This document shows positions 42,515 to 54,183 of a stretch of 64,000 nt of DNA, in pieces. Each line of letters opens with the position of its first letter. Within the stretch, counting starts at the first letter, position 1. The stretch comes from Saussurea involucrata (taxonomy: Eukaryota; Streptophyta; Magnoliopsida; Asterales; Asteraceae): positions 98,496,929 to 98,560,928 of the forward strand of contig CM066314.1 in NCBI GenBank assembly GCA_033807775.1, in the 5' to 3' direction. Below the pieces are notes generated by a model that worked only from the letters and a program-made list of their open reading frames with translations, was not told the origin of the DNA and did not search any database. A program made the translations under genes and the position numbers.

Positions 42515-45373
42515 TGTAACATTCGGCAAAAATAGAAACTTCCAGGTTGGCCCCTGTTAAACCCTCACTAATGTTAATAGAGGGAAAATACCATGATAGG
42601 ACCCATTCAGGAAATATTAAAGCGAAAAATCGCTAGAATTCCCGGTAGTTGCCTAAAAGACCCGGTTTTGACCCAAGACTAACCGGAACACCTTGTGAAA
42701 TGCCAAAATACCTTAAATAACATATAACCTATATAAAATATAGGGTTTTACTTTATACTTAAAGTTTTCTTTTATAAGATTTAATAATAAAACAAGAAGG
42801 TATTTTAGAAGCTTGTTTTGCAATTAAATTTCTTGTTAAAAATGAATTTTTTTCAAGAAATAGTTATGGGCTTAATTAAAGTTAAAAAAAAAATCAAAGG
42901 GTTGGGGGCCCATGTAGGGGCCGGCCACCCTCCTCCCCAAAACCCCCTCTTTGTTCAATTTTGATTCATTTTCAAATTCTCTCCAACCATCCATCTTCCT
43001 TCCTCTCTCTCTCAATCCTTCTCCTTCTTTTACTTCACCTTCTTCAAACAAGAAATTACCTTCAAACTCCAGAAAAGTTCAGCCCTAAAACAAGTATCCA
43101 AGTCGAAATTCTAAAGAACTTGAAGTACTTGCAACATCTTCCTAAGGTAAGAGCTCCAAACTAGTGTTATTCATACATTTTGACACCTTTTATGCCATTT
43201 TTCCTACATTGTTCTACACTTTTATTTCATCCAAATGGATGAACTCTTTTTCTTGTTCTAGAAGTGAGATAAAGCACCAAGGACATGAGAAATGTCCATA
43301 AAGTGGTGAAAATCTATGAACTTCCATCATGAACTAAAGAAAAATGAGCAAAATCATCAAAAACGTGGGTTTTGTTCTTGTATAAGAATCTGGATTTTTG
43401 ACTTTGCATGCACATTTTCCTTATAAGTTTAAAGTATTTTTCTTTCAAAAATATGTCACATGATGTTGGGATTGAATCCTTAGCAAAGGAATCCACATCT
43501 ATGGATGTTAGAATGCTTAAAATGTGATTTTCTAAAGAATGTTAGAGTTTAAGAATCTGGCAGATTTGTTGCATGTGCTTAGGACGACCATATCTTGGTC
43601 AAATCATGTCCAAAATTCCTCATTTTTCTTCTGGAGTAAGGTTTAATGAGTTAGGGGTCAAACCCAACTGGTCTCATAAGAAAATATTGAGATTTAAGCC
43701 TTCAACTCCTTAGAACAAATTTGGTGTGCAGCAGATGATCAGCCAGATTGTTGTGTCACTTTGTTTTTCTTATAACTCTCTGTAGAAACCATCAAAATTA
43801 CTCTTTTTCTTCCTGGGAATTTCTCAGATGAGTTAGGTTTCGCATGCACTTGGTTTCATTCAAAAATATGGAGTTTTGGTCACTTAAATATTTTATACAA
43901 GTCAAGTGTGCCAAGCTGTCCAAAATTGGCAGATTGGTACATGCAACTTCATTCGTCCATAACTCACTCAAAAGTTATCAAACATTTGTGAATCTTTTTC
44001 CATAAGATACCTTTATGTGTTAGGTTTCCAAAGCATGCAAAAAACTCTGAAAAATATTAAGTTTTGACCTTCCAAATGTCTGTTTTTCACAGAAGGGTGC
44101 AATCTGTTTTAGGCCCTGTATAACACAAATTAATAAATATTATTTGAACCCCTTAAACACCTTCAAAATTTATGAAATTTGGTCAAAATAGCCTTAACTC
44201 AGTATAGTACTACATATAAAAAAATGAGTAAATTTGTCATTTTAGAAAGTGTTTTACAATAGCCATTTTTGAAGGACAAAGTTTCTGCCAGATTAAGCAT
44301 TTTGAAAAAAAGTATGGGAGTTTATTATTTTAATCCTATATATACATATACATGATTAAAAACATTGGGACAATGTTAAATTCTTCATTTCAAATTAAAT
44401 ACTAAAACAAAGGCATTTCACAAGAGGTGGACTAAATTAGTTAAGTATGACCTTGAGTTAGATATGAACGACTTATAGAGATTGTTTGACATTATAGGAA
44501 ACCCGTAAAGCATTAAGAAATCAAGCTTGCACTACTTTGCGTCTACGCTTTAAGGTGAGTATTCACAACCCCGTTTTACTTGTTTAATATTTGGGGTGAA
44601 AAGCATGTTATGATTTTAAAATGCTAAATGATTCATGATATTAAATTGTGGATATTTATGATTTGAGAAATGAGTACTAATGAATGGACAGAATTTACAT
44701 AAGTGATAAAGATATGTTGAGTGATAATGAAAAATGGTAAGTCCCCAATAGATACACTACTTATTAACTCGTAACGAGCCGGTGATACTTGTGGATAGCG
44801 CTATTTGGTTTGACAAAGCCACCTTGACTGACGAGTAGGGGTGCACTTTATCTGTTAATAATGTTCTACTCATGTGGCCAACATACCACCTCTGAGGTAG
44901 TTCGGGGCGTAGATTGTCGGAGGCTTAGTAGTGGCTCAACACTTATATATATTGCATGAATCACTCATTGTAAATTGTACTCATAAATCTTTTTAAATTT
45001 GGAGCTTGTCATGAACGAACGTTTCATGAGAGTGACCATTGGATGAAAAACTGTTGTGCATATGGAAAACCTGTGAACTCACCAACTCTTTGTAGTTGAC
45101 CCTTTTTTTTAAACATGCTTTTCAGGTGCTAATAAGTAAGTGAAGGCATGTAGGGTTCATATTGTGTGATGACATCGCCATCAAGAACATTAAAACTTCT
45201 TCTGTTAAATTTTTTTGTATCCGGCGTCTTCTTTTCGAAACAGTTTGCTTAAGACGTTGTAATGTAATATTTTGAACTATTGTATTGAATGTTGTGGTTG
45301 GTGTTGTCTGTTACCTTTTGAATGAAACCCTACGCTGTTATACCTCGTGTTTCCGCTTTAGCGGGGTGTGACA
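42515..45373 (+). repeat. Element H 3' LTR
   Basis: 2,859 bp, TGTAACATTCGG to GTGTGACA. It keeps the 307-bp segment 43290-43596 missing from the 5' copy. About 30 substitutions separate the two LTRs by eye. Confidence 0.92.
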
Positions 45374-48114
45374 ACTTTCATATGGGATATCTTAGGTTCA
45401 GCTTGATATCGTGCGCACAGACATGTTGCGAACATAATATCGGGTCGGCTAGCTGTAAGATACAATAGTGAGCCGATCATCCCACGGTACAGCGTGACAT
45501 TGACGGGAACACCCTTTGTGTCCTTGTCAAGTGTCAGCGGTGGTGCCATAGGGGTTTTCATAGCTGAACTTTCAGTTAAGTCGAATTTCTTCAGCATATC
45601 TTTAACATATTTTCCCTGATTTATAAAAGTTCCTTTTTCAGTTTGCTTAATCTGAAGACCAAGGAAATGTGTTAGTTCACCCATCATGCTCATTTTATAC
45701 TCATCTTTCATTCTATCAGCGAAACGAGTACAAAGCTCAGGGTTAGTAGAACCAAATATAATGTCATCAACATATATTTGAACTAAAATGATATGACCTT
45801 TCACTTTTCTAAAAAATAAAGTTTTGTCAATCTTTCCTCTCTCAAATTTTTCAATATGGAGATAAGTAGAGAGAGTATCATACCATGCACGAGGAGCTTG
45901 CTTTAAGCCATAAAGTGCCTTGTCCAGTTTATAAACGTAACCTGGACGCTTAGGATCTGAGAATCCTGGAGGTTGTTCCACATACACTTCTTCATTCAGC
46001 TTTCCATTTAGAAACGCTGACTTAACATCCATCTGATGTATAGTGAAGTTTTTGTGTACAGCATATGCTAAGAAAAGACGAATAGATTCAAGTCTTGCTA
46101 CTGGAGCAAAAGTTTCGTCGTAATCTATGCCTTCCTCTTGCCTGTATCCCTGAGCAACAAGACGAGCTTTGTTGCGAGTTACAGTACCATGTTCGTCCAA
46201 CTTGTTTCGATAGACCCATTTAGTGCCAATCACCGTTTTGTCAGTTGGTCTCCGAACAAGTTTCCAAACTTTGTTTCTTTCGAATTCAGTCAACTCTTCT
46301 TGCATAGCGCTGACCCAGTTTGGATCTCTGAGGGCATCATCTATTTTATTTGGTTCAGTTAGAGAAATAAAGTTAACAAATAAACAAATATTACCTGCAC
46401 TTCTACGAGTCTGAATACCAGCGTTGGGATCACCAAGAATTTGATCGATTGGGTGATTTACAGTCCATCGCTGAGCCGGAGCATTCGTCGCTGACTCAGT
46501 CTGAACTGGAGAAACTGAAGATGAGGCTTCAGCTACTTCTGGATTATCAGCTAAGAGAGGAATGTTTGCATTTGTCACTTCATTCACTGATTGCTGAGAA
46601 ATAGACGGAATTTCTGAGGCATTTGGATCAACTGCAGGTATAGTGTTTATAGGAACAGCTGAGACCCATGATGTTTCAGCTTCACTGTTCTGCATGTTTG
46701 GAATGATAGTGGGACTATCATCTTCTACTGGATGAGCATGAGTGGGAACTTCTTCTGAATCACCAAGATGAGAAAACATCCATTGATTCAGTTCTTCAGT
46801 ATCAGCGTTCGGTTTAGAGTTCGCTGAACGAGATTCGTCAAACGTGACGTGAATAGTTTCTTCTACAGTTTGTCTTCTACGGTTGAAGACTCTGAAGGCT
46901 TTGGAGACTGAGGAGTATCCAAGAAAGATTCCATCATCGGCCTTAGGATCAAACTTTCCAAGGGCATCTCTGTTGTTCAGTATGAAACACTGACATCCAA
47001 AGATGTGAAGAAAGCTGATTGAAGGCTTTCTCCCATGAAAAGGTTCATAGGCTGTCTTTTTGAATCTTTTAACTATCAGCGACCTGTTTTGCGTAAAACA
47101 AGCAGTGTTGACAGCTTCTGCCCAAAACTGAGTAGGCAGGTGAGAATCGCTGAGCATTGAACGTGCAGCTTCAATAATTGTTCTATTTCTTCTTTCAGCG
47201 ACTCCATTTTGTTGCGGTGTTCTCACTGACGAAAAGTTGTGAGAAATACCCTTACTCTCAAGGAAGGAATCAAGAGAACTGTTTTTGAATTCAGTTCCAT
47301 GATCACTCCTTATTGAGCGAACAGTCATATTGTTCAGAGTTTCCATCTTCCGAACAAAGGTGATGAGTTCTTCAGGGGTGTCACTCTTAGAACGGAGAAA
47401 CATTACCCATGTGTAACGAGAGAATTCATCAACTATGACCAGCGTATATTTCTTTCCAGCGATGGATTGTTTGTTAACGGGGCCAAACAAATCCATGTGG
47501 AGTAGTTGTAGAGGAGATGACACTGAGGAGACTTGCTTTGACTTGAAGCTTGTCTTGGTCAGCTTCCCTTTTTCACACGCTGAACATAAAGATTCTTTGG
47601 CGTATGAATGCTGAGGTAGACCAGTGACTAACTCTTTGGAGGAAAGAGTATTCAGTGTCTTGAAATTTAGATGAGATAGCCTCTTATGCCATAGCCAGTT
47701 GACATCAGATGAGGCCTTTGAGAAGAAACAGGAGTTCTCAGTGGTTGTTGAGTCCATGTTTATTACATAAACATTTTCCAAACGATAACCGCTGAGAGCT
47801 ATCTTCTCCTTTTTGTCAGCGACAAAGCAGGATTCCTTAGTGAAAATCACTTTGTTATCCATGTCGCAAAGCTGACTGATGCTCAGAAGATTATGCTTCA
47901 GCCCTTCAACATATGAGACTCTTCTGAAGGAGGTTGTACCATTTGAAAGTACACCATACCCTCGGGTGTGTCCTTTTCCATTTCCACCGAAAGTCACAGA
48001 TGGACCCTTCTCTTACTTGTATTCAGCGAGCAGGCTTTTCTTTCCAGTCATGTGTCTAGAGCATCCGCTATCGAGATACCAGATACCCTTCTTAACTTGC
48101 AATACAAAGGAAGA
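45374..48114 (-). pseudogene. Element B unit 1 pol: protease to reverse transcriptase
   Basis: Directly follows the gag stop in the same frame. Protease GIWYLDSGCSRHMTGKK, then an in-frame TAA at 48013-48015, then an open frame: VTFGGNGKGHTRGYG, pre-integrase WLWHKRLSHLNF...CSACEKGK, integrase (VIVDEFSRYTW, IRSDHGTEF, PQQNGVAERRN), linker, reverse transcriptase with NKARLVAQGYRQEEGIDYDETFAPVAR, VKSAFLNGKLNEEVYV and QIYVDDIIFGS. It is cut by H after ISHMKVV and continues at 20679. Confidence 0.9.
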
Positions 48115-50531
48115 TTAGTTTTTCTTAGGTACCCACTTAACCATGTATACACGTTTGTCAGTGGAAGTAGTTGGAATGGAAGGTTCAGCGGTCTTCGCAG
48201 CATTTGAAGATTCAGCTTTGTCTTTCTTCACTTTTGTTAATTTCTTAACCTCAGTGGTAGGAGTCACCTTGACCTGATTTTTACCAGGGTTGGTCTTCTT
48301 TGCCTTGGGGGTAATCTTCACCTTAGCTATCTTTTCGGCTTTGGTGGCTGTGGGGCACTTACTAGCAATATGATCGGTAAGTCCACAGTGATAACATTTC
48401 CTATAACTAAAAGTAGTTCTAGGACCACTTGTATGCTGAGCTTTTAATTTTGAATTAGAAGTGCTAGCACCAAGTAAACTATTGGCTATAGAAATGGGAC
48501 GAACATTCAGTTCTTCAGATTTCTTACCAAGGATATCCACTCTGAGTCTAGGAGTAGATCGCTGAATAGATCCAGAGATCAGCTTTCTAGATCCAGAGGG
48601 GTAGGTCACTGAGGGTTTAGAAGCATTCAGCTTTGGTACTAAGGTACCCTTCTGAGGATTTTGGTAAATAACAATTCCTTTACCTTTGTCTTTAGAGACA
48701 GAGGTAGGTTTTGAATGAACCATTTTCTCCTTACCTTTTGAGGAGGTAGGAGTTTCCTCAGGGATTGGTGTAATGGACGAGGAGCACTGAGATGATGAAG
48801 TGTCAGCGACTGAGGATACGAACGTTCTACATTTAAGCATTGAACGTTCAGTGGTTGGTTTTGGAGTATCATATTTATAACCCAGACCACGTTTATCACT
48901 CTGAGGAATCTGAGCCTTAATTATCTCAGTGATCTTTGTTGAAGAATTACACCATCCTTCAACAGTAGCTTGTTCAGCTTTTAATGCAGCGATAGCTTCT
49001 GCTCGTTCGATTTTGACTAGCTGATTTAAATAGACTTGATCTTTAAAATCATCTTCAATTTTAGAAAGCTTTTCTATTTGAAGGTGGCAGTTTTTAAGCT
49101 TTTCAGCGAGATCAAGATTTTGGTTTTCAACCACAGCTTTGCCGTTCATGGCTTCGTATAAACTTCTAGTCAATAGATCGATTTTACGGAGACTATCAGC
49201 TTCATCAATATTTGCAATATTGGTAAAGAAAGAAGGTGATACCTGAATGGCAGATGTTGAAGTGGAGGGAATGTCTGAACTTTCTTCCTCTTCTTCAATC
49301 TTGGCCATGAGACATTGATTTGCTTCATCATCTTCAGAATCAGATGATGAGGCTTCTTCATCAGAAGCAGCCCAATCATAGTCAGCCATCAGGCCTTTTC
49401 CTTTCTTTTTAAAGCTTTTCAGCTTTGCATACTTCTCCTTCAGCTTTGAGTATTTGTCATCTTTATTCCTTGGAACAAAGGATTTCTTTGTAAAAGCTGA
49501 AGGTCTCGTGATTTTCTTTGACCTGCACTCGTTAGCGAAATGACCTGTTTTTTCGCAGTTGAAACAAGTAGCAGTAGCCTTATCAACAAAAGCTGATGAT
49601 TTAGGCTTGTCAGCTATGGAAAGAGTTTTGTTCTTTCTAAACATTTTCTTCTTGGCGAATCTCCTGAACTTTTTAGTTAGGAGAGCCAAGGATTCATCAT
49701 CATCTAAAGAATCAGAATCTGATGACCTTTCAGAGTTACTCTCTAACTCAGTGATAGTGACCGAGGGTCGCTGAGTAGAAGGTTCCTCTGAGATTAAAGC
49801 AACAGGGGTGCTTTTGGAATTTTTACAAGATTCTTCTTAAGATGGCTAGATTGCTCATGATTCAGCAATGTGCCATATAAGGTAGCAAGGGTCATTGATC
49901 TTAGATCCTTTGACAGCTTGAGACACATGGAATAATTGTCCCAGCTTTCAGGTAAACATTCTAGAAACTTTGTCAGTACTTCAAAGTTAGAATATTCCTT
50001 ACCAACAGTTTTCAGATCTATAATTAGACAATTAAAACGTTGGTGAACTTTAGAGAGAGTTTCATTTTTACCAGAAATGAAGCTTTCGTATTGTCTTACC
50101 AGGTTGATCTTTCTTGAGTCCTGGACTTCAGACGTTCCTTCATACTGAACTCATATTGTGTCCCACATGGCTTTTGATGATTTCAGGTTCATGACGGAAT
50201 GGTAGACTTCGTCAGGAAGGGCCATGGATAGTATGGATCTGGCTTTTGTATCTATAGCCACTTTCTTCTTATCTTCGTCGGTCCACTGATGGATTTCTTT
50301 AGGAATCAGCCTTTCTGGAATAGCAGCTCTAGTTGCAGTGGCTGGAACTAAAGGATCAATTGTTACAGGGATGTGTGGGCCATTCTCAAGATAGTAAGGT
50401 ATAGTAGGGTCTACACCTTCTAAGAAGAGTGTCATCCTATTTTTCCACAAGTTGAAGTTGTCTCTGGAAAATCTAGGGGGTTTTGCAAGAGAACCATTGT
50501 CTATATAATTTGTGTTTGTGTGGGAGGCCAT
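48115..50531 (-). pseudogene. Element B gag (one stop, one frameshift)
   Basis: ATG 50531 encodes MASHTNTNYIDNGSLAKPPRFSRDNFNLWKNRM, followed by DEVYHSVMNLKSSKAMWDT. A TGA at 50151-50153 and a one-base loss near 49836 break the frame. Two zinc knuckles are seen, CFNCEKTGHFANEC and CYHCGLTDHIASKC, far apart, with acidic, coiled-coil-like and Ser/Thr/Pro-rich parts between. It ends VYMVKWVPKKN-stop. Two knuckles and this length fit a Sirevirus gag. Confidence 0.88.
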
Positions 50532-50597
50532 TTTCAGATAATAGCAAGGAAGAGAAATATCTTAGATTAGATCTTGTTTATGAGATTAAACAAATCC

Positions 50598-50609
50598 GCT
50601 CTGATACCA
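50598..50609 (-). promoter_or_regulatory. Element B primer-binding site
   Basis: Minus-strand TGGTATCAGAGC two bases from the right LTR, fixing the orientation of B. Confidence 0.9.
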
Positions 50610-50611
50610 CT

Positions 50612-51582
50612 TGTTGGTCCCGAAGGCCTATACAAGTTTGTAGAAGGGGGGGGGGGGGGGGGGTTGAATACAAACACACAGATTTTACTTTTCTAAATTG
50701 TTTATTGATAAATCATTAACAATTTACAGCTTGTTGCGGAAACAAGATTAAGGATAAACCTAAATCTAAACAAGTTGGAACACTAAGGTTTCTTGCACTA
50801 AGAAAGATAAGGAGATTACTAATAAAATCCTATCTTGAGATAGATTTGAACTTGTCTAGAGTTAGCAAGTTACTTCAAAAGAAGTGAGTTCATCTCTTTA
50901 TATACTGCATGCATTTAATGCAAGTCAGTATACACTTTACACGTGTCATCAGCTAGTTGGTTGCATGTCATTGACCTTGGTTGACAACCTTAGTAGCCGT
51001 AAGGATGAACAGTGCAGTATCAGAGTTGTTGTACGATTTCAGATATTCGGAGGCTCTTTTCTGACATTTCGGACGGAGGCGTGCAATGGTGGTTAAGACA
51101 AAAGTACTTTGTACGGAGGACTTCATGATCAGCTTTCGTTGATTCAGCGATTATCATTTACTATTCAGCAGATGATAAAGTTCAGCGATAGCTAAAGTCT
51201 TGTACTTGATACTTCACGTTGAGTGGACAAATCTGAGTCTTCGCTGATCCGCATCAGTTCATTAGGAGACTTGTCGCTGGTTCTTGAGCTTGATCTTCGA
51301 CTTCAGCGTAGAACCTTTGTTGACGTGAAACTTGTCTTCAGGGATCATAAGTAAACAACTAACTTATCAGCGATCATCATAATGACTGAACAGACTCAGA
51401 GCATTTATGGTGAACAGTGTTCGCTAAATGTTTAATCTAAAAAGCGAGAGTTCCTATCAGCGGTACTGGAATATCTTAGTACTTATCAGCGATAGTGAAA
51501 CTCTGATACATATTGTCTACTTATAATTTTCACTAAGTATAAGAGAGGGTCATTATCAAATCACTGAGGGTTTGGATCAACA
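50612..51582 (-). repeat. Element B 5' LTR (right)
   Basis: 971 bp, TGTTGGTCCC to GGATCAACA on the plus strand. G run of 18 at 50646-50663 against 15 in the left copy. Minus-strand TATATAAAG at 50896-50904. Confidence 0.9.
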
Positions 51583-51587
51583 CAAGT

Positions 51588-51974
51588 GTCCTATGCTACA
51601 CATACTCTTGGCACTATATAAAGATGAAGACCTCTCCATGCAGAACATCTCTTGAATCTCTTGAAAGACTTGAAGATTACTCTGTGCTCAAGATATTCTA
51701 CTCATTTCTCTCTTTGAACTTTATAGCTTTCAATCTTTGTGTTTTAGAAGTTATTTAGTTTTCAGTATTACTTTGTGAAGATTTTTAGAATAGATTTTAT
51801 CTGTTCTTTCCGCAACAATTTAATTGTTCTATGTGTAATTCATGTTGAAAGATTTTCAATAATAGAATTAAATTAAAGTGGAAAAATTGTGTATTGTATT
51901 CAACCCCCCCCCCCCCCCCCCCCCCCCGTTCTACAATACTTGTTCCTGTTCTTTTAAGCCATCTGGGACTAACA
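51588..51974 (+). repeat. Element E 5' LTR, second part
   Basis: Continues 8549-9214 after removal of B and one TSD copy. TATATAAAG is at 51615-51623, and a run of 24 C at 51904-51927. It ends CTAACA. Confidence 0.88.
51904..51927. repeat. C tract of 24 in the E 5' LTR
   Basis: The matching site in the E 3' LTR (62202-62207) has only six C. Confidence 0.85.
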
Positions 51975-51976
51975 AG

Positions 51977-51988
51977 TGGTATCAGAGC
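51977..51988 (+). promoter_or_regulatory. Element E primer-binding site
   Basis: TGGTATCAGAGC, initiator Met tRNA, two bases after the LTR. Confidence 0.9.
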
Positions 51989-52018
51989 AGAAAGTTTAAT
52001 TCATAAACTTGATCTGCA

Positions 52019-53793
52019 ATGGCTGCTTCTTCTTCCAAAAATGAAGCTTTCTCTCAAAACATTTTTTCTGAAAACGGCTCAATAGCCAAACCTCCCAAGT
52101 TTAACCCCAGCAACTTTTCTTTGTGGAAAAGCCGGATGATGCTTTTTATGGAAGGAGTGGATAGTAGATATTAAAAAATTCTCAGTGAGGGACCCATAGT
52201 CCCTAGAGTCTGGTCTCGCTATGAAACTAATAAATTCGGTAAGAAAGTTGTTGACAAAGATGATTCTGATGATTCATCTGATGAAGAAAAATCTGCTGCT
52301 AATGGTCGTTACATTCCTAAGAATCCCAAGAAATATACTGATGAAGAAAAACGTCTTGTGTCTCTTGATTCTAAAGTCAGAACTATCATTGCTCTCTCTC
52401 TTCCTGATGAAGTGTACCACTCTCTGGTAAATCTCTCTACTGCCAAAGAGATGTGGTCCACTCTGTGTGTTTTGTACGAAGGTACAACTGAAGTTAAAAA
52501 GAGCAGAAAGATTGCTCTTGTTAGAAAATATGAACTCTTTTCTTATGAGAAAGGAGAATCTCTCTCCAACTACTATAACCGCTTTAACAGTCTTCTTAAT
52601 GACTTAAAGCTGTTAGGTAGAGTGTATGACAATGAGGAAATCTTGTGCAAATTTATGGACTGTCTTCCGGATTTTCGGGAAAACATTTGTACTTGTATAT
52701 AGACAACCAAGGATCTTGATCATATGCCTCTCACTTCTCTTTATGGAACTCTCTTCAACTATGGGCAGACTAAACTGCAAAGGAAGTCTGTCATCACATA
52801 TATAAAGAGCTCTCCTCTAGCTCTCTTAAGTGACTCTTCCAAAAAGACTAAGTGTATTCCAAGAATCACCTACCCATCCGACTCTGACCATGATAGTCAA
52901 GAAGATCCCAATGACCATTCGGAGGCATATCTTAGTGATGTTGAGGATGAATGTGAGGAAACTTCAGTTGACAAATTATCTGATGAAATGGCCATGTTGG
53001 ATGGGTATTCTAAATCCAAATCTCACCAACATTCTGGAAAATCTAAGTCTGGTAGAAAATCATCCTCTTCTCTCTCCAAACACTCTTCTTTGGACAAATC
53101 TAATGAGGAATGTTTTAACTGGGGTAAAAAGGGTCATTTTGCTTATGAGTGTAGAAGTAAACACCTTGAAAGACCCATAACTGCTTCCTGAGGCCGATTT
53201 TCCTCAAAATCGGGAAGATCCAAATATGATTCCCAAAAGTTCAGCCAACACCTCTCTTCTGCAAATTCTGACCGGGCTGAAGATACAAGGAAAAATACAA
53301 GAGAGAAAAGGAAAGGAATGAAAGACTTGTCAGAAGAGGAAAGGGTCTGCCTGCTAAAACTCATGATTTGGCAGATGAACCCACATCTGAAAGCGAGAAT
53401 GACACCTCAAATGTCTGTTTCATGGCCAAGATAAATGACATGGATGATTCAGAAGGCCACATTTCCTCAACTGCTCTTGTATCAGCTAAGTGCTTCTCCT
53501 CCTCATCACAGGTACATCCATTTCTATCTTTTTCTGATGCTGAAAAGATTAAAGCATTTGATTCTTTATCTATTGATCTTTTTTATGCTAAAACTGCTAA
53601 GAAAAAGGCAAATGCTCAAATAAAATCTTTTTCCTCTCAACTGCTATTATGTCACTCACAACTGGAAAACTTTGACAAAGTTAAGACTTAGCTTGAAGAT
53701 CTAAAATCCATCAACTTTATTCTTGCCAAGGAGAAAAACAAAATATTTAAACGTTTTCAAAAGTAGCAAGAAATCATGAGAAAATGGACCAAT
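52019..53793 (+). pseudogene. Element E gag (several stops)
   Basis: Homologous to D gag from ATG 52019 (MAASSSKNE). Stops at 52172-52174 and 52700-52702 interrupt the gag core; a TGA follows the zinc knuckle near 53189. The knuckle reads CFNWGKKGHFAYEC, so its second Cys is Trp. Coiled-coil-like remnants continue to about 53793, and then the element jumps to its 3' LTR; protease and all of pol are absent. Confidence 0.85.
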
Positions 53794-53834
53794 TCTTCCA
53801 AACATTTTATACTTAGAGAAACATTTATACTTAG
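53794..53834. other. Internal deletion junction of E with LTR-like filler
   Basis: Between gag and the 3' LTR lie two short pieces, 53800-53821 and 53822-53835, that both match the LTR stretch ACATTTTATACTTAGAGA found at 53878-53895. The first 14 or so bases of the 3' LTR are missing. This marks where pol was lost. Confidence 0.65.
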
Positions 53835-54183
53835 AGATTTGAAGATGACCTCATGATCTCCTTTTATACTTTGAAAAACATTTTATACTTAGAGAAATTT
53901 TGGATGGTTCTTTGTAATGGCTTGTACAAGATAGCAAATGTTTGGTGAAGTCAAAGATCAACCAAAGTCAAGATTGAAGATTCTCTCATTGTGGAAGTGA
54001 GAGATCCCACATCAACAACTACAAGTCATTGTCCACCAATGGTGTTCCCACACATCGGTGGACACCTCTCCACCGACCTCTCTCTGTGTCGGCCAACAAT
54101 ATCCCACCTATGAAGGCTCTCAAATAGGCGGGATCTCAAGAAGTCTTGATGGATGCTTTTCTTCAAGTGGAGTCACAAGTGTC
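53835..54183 (+). repeat. Element E 3' LTR, first part
   Basis: 349 bp up to the insertion of F; GTGTC (54179-54183) is the TSD of F. The inverted repeat at 54031-54063 has one mismatch relative to the 5' LTR. Confidence 0.85.

Larger units (their letters stand above)
20680..45373 (+). mobile_element. Element H: Ty3/gypsy chromovirus (Tekay/Del type)
   Basis: Plus-strand element inserted in B pol; flanks GCTTT (20675-20679) and ACTTT (45374-45378) form a TSD with one substitution. Order: 5' LTR (split by C), initiator-Met primer site, extra ORF, gag-pol with a C-terminal chromodomain, polypurine tract, 3' LTR. Chromodomain and LTR length place it near the Tekay/Del lineage. Without C it spans about 11.2 kb. 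Confidence 0.9.
9215..51582 (-). mobile_element. Element B: Ty1/copia (Sirevirus-like) three-LTR composite
   Basis: Minus-strand element in the 5' LTR of E with perfect TSD CAAGT (9210-9214 and 51583-51587). Read on the minus strand: 5' LTR, gag, pol, 3' ORF (unit 1), a truncated middle LTR, then a second 5'-truncated pol and 3' ORF (unit 2), and the 3' LTR. H is inserted in unit 1 pol. Both units carry the motif TCAGCG/CGCTGA at high density. Confidence 0.88.

Noticed and set aside
48013..48015. Programmed readthrough stop in B protease
   Set aside because: The stop lies inside the protease domain rather than at a domain border, and homologous elements A, C and D have no stop there; ordinary decay is simpler.
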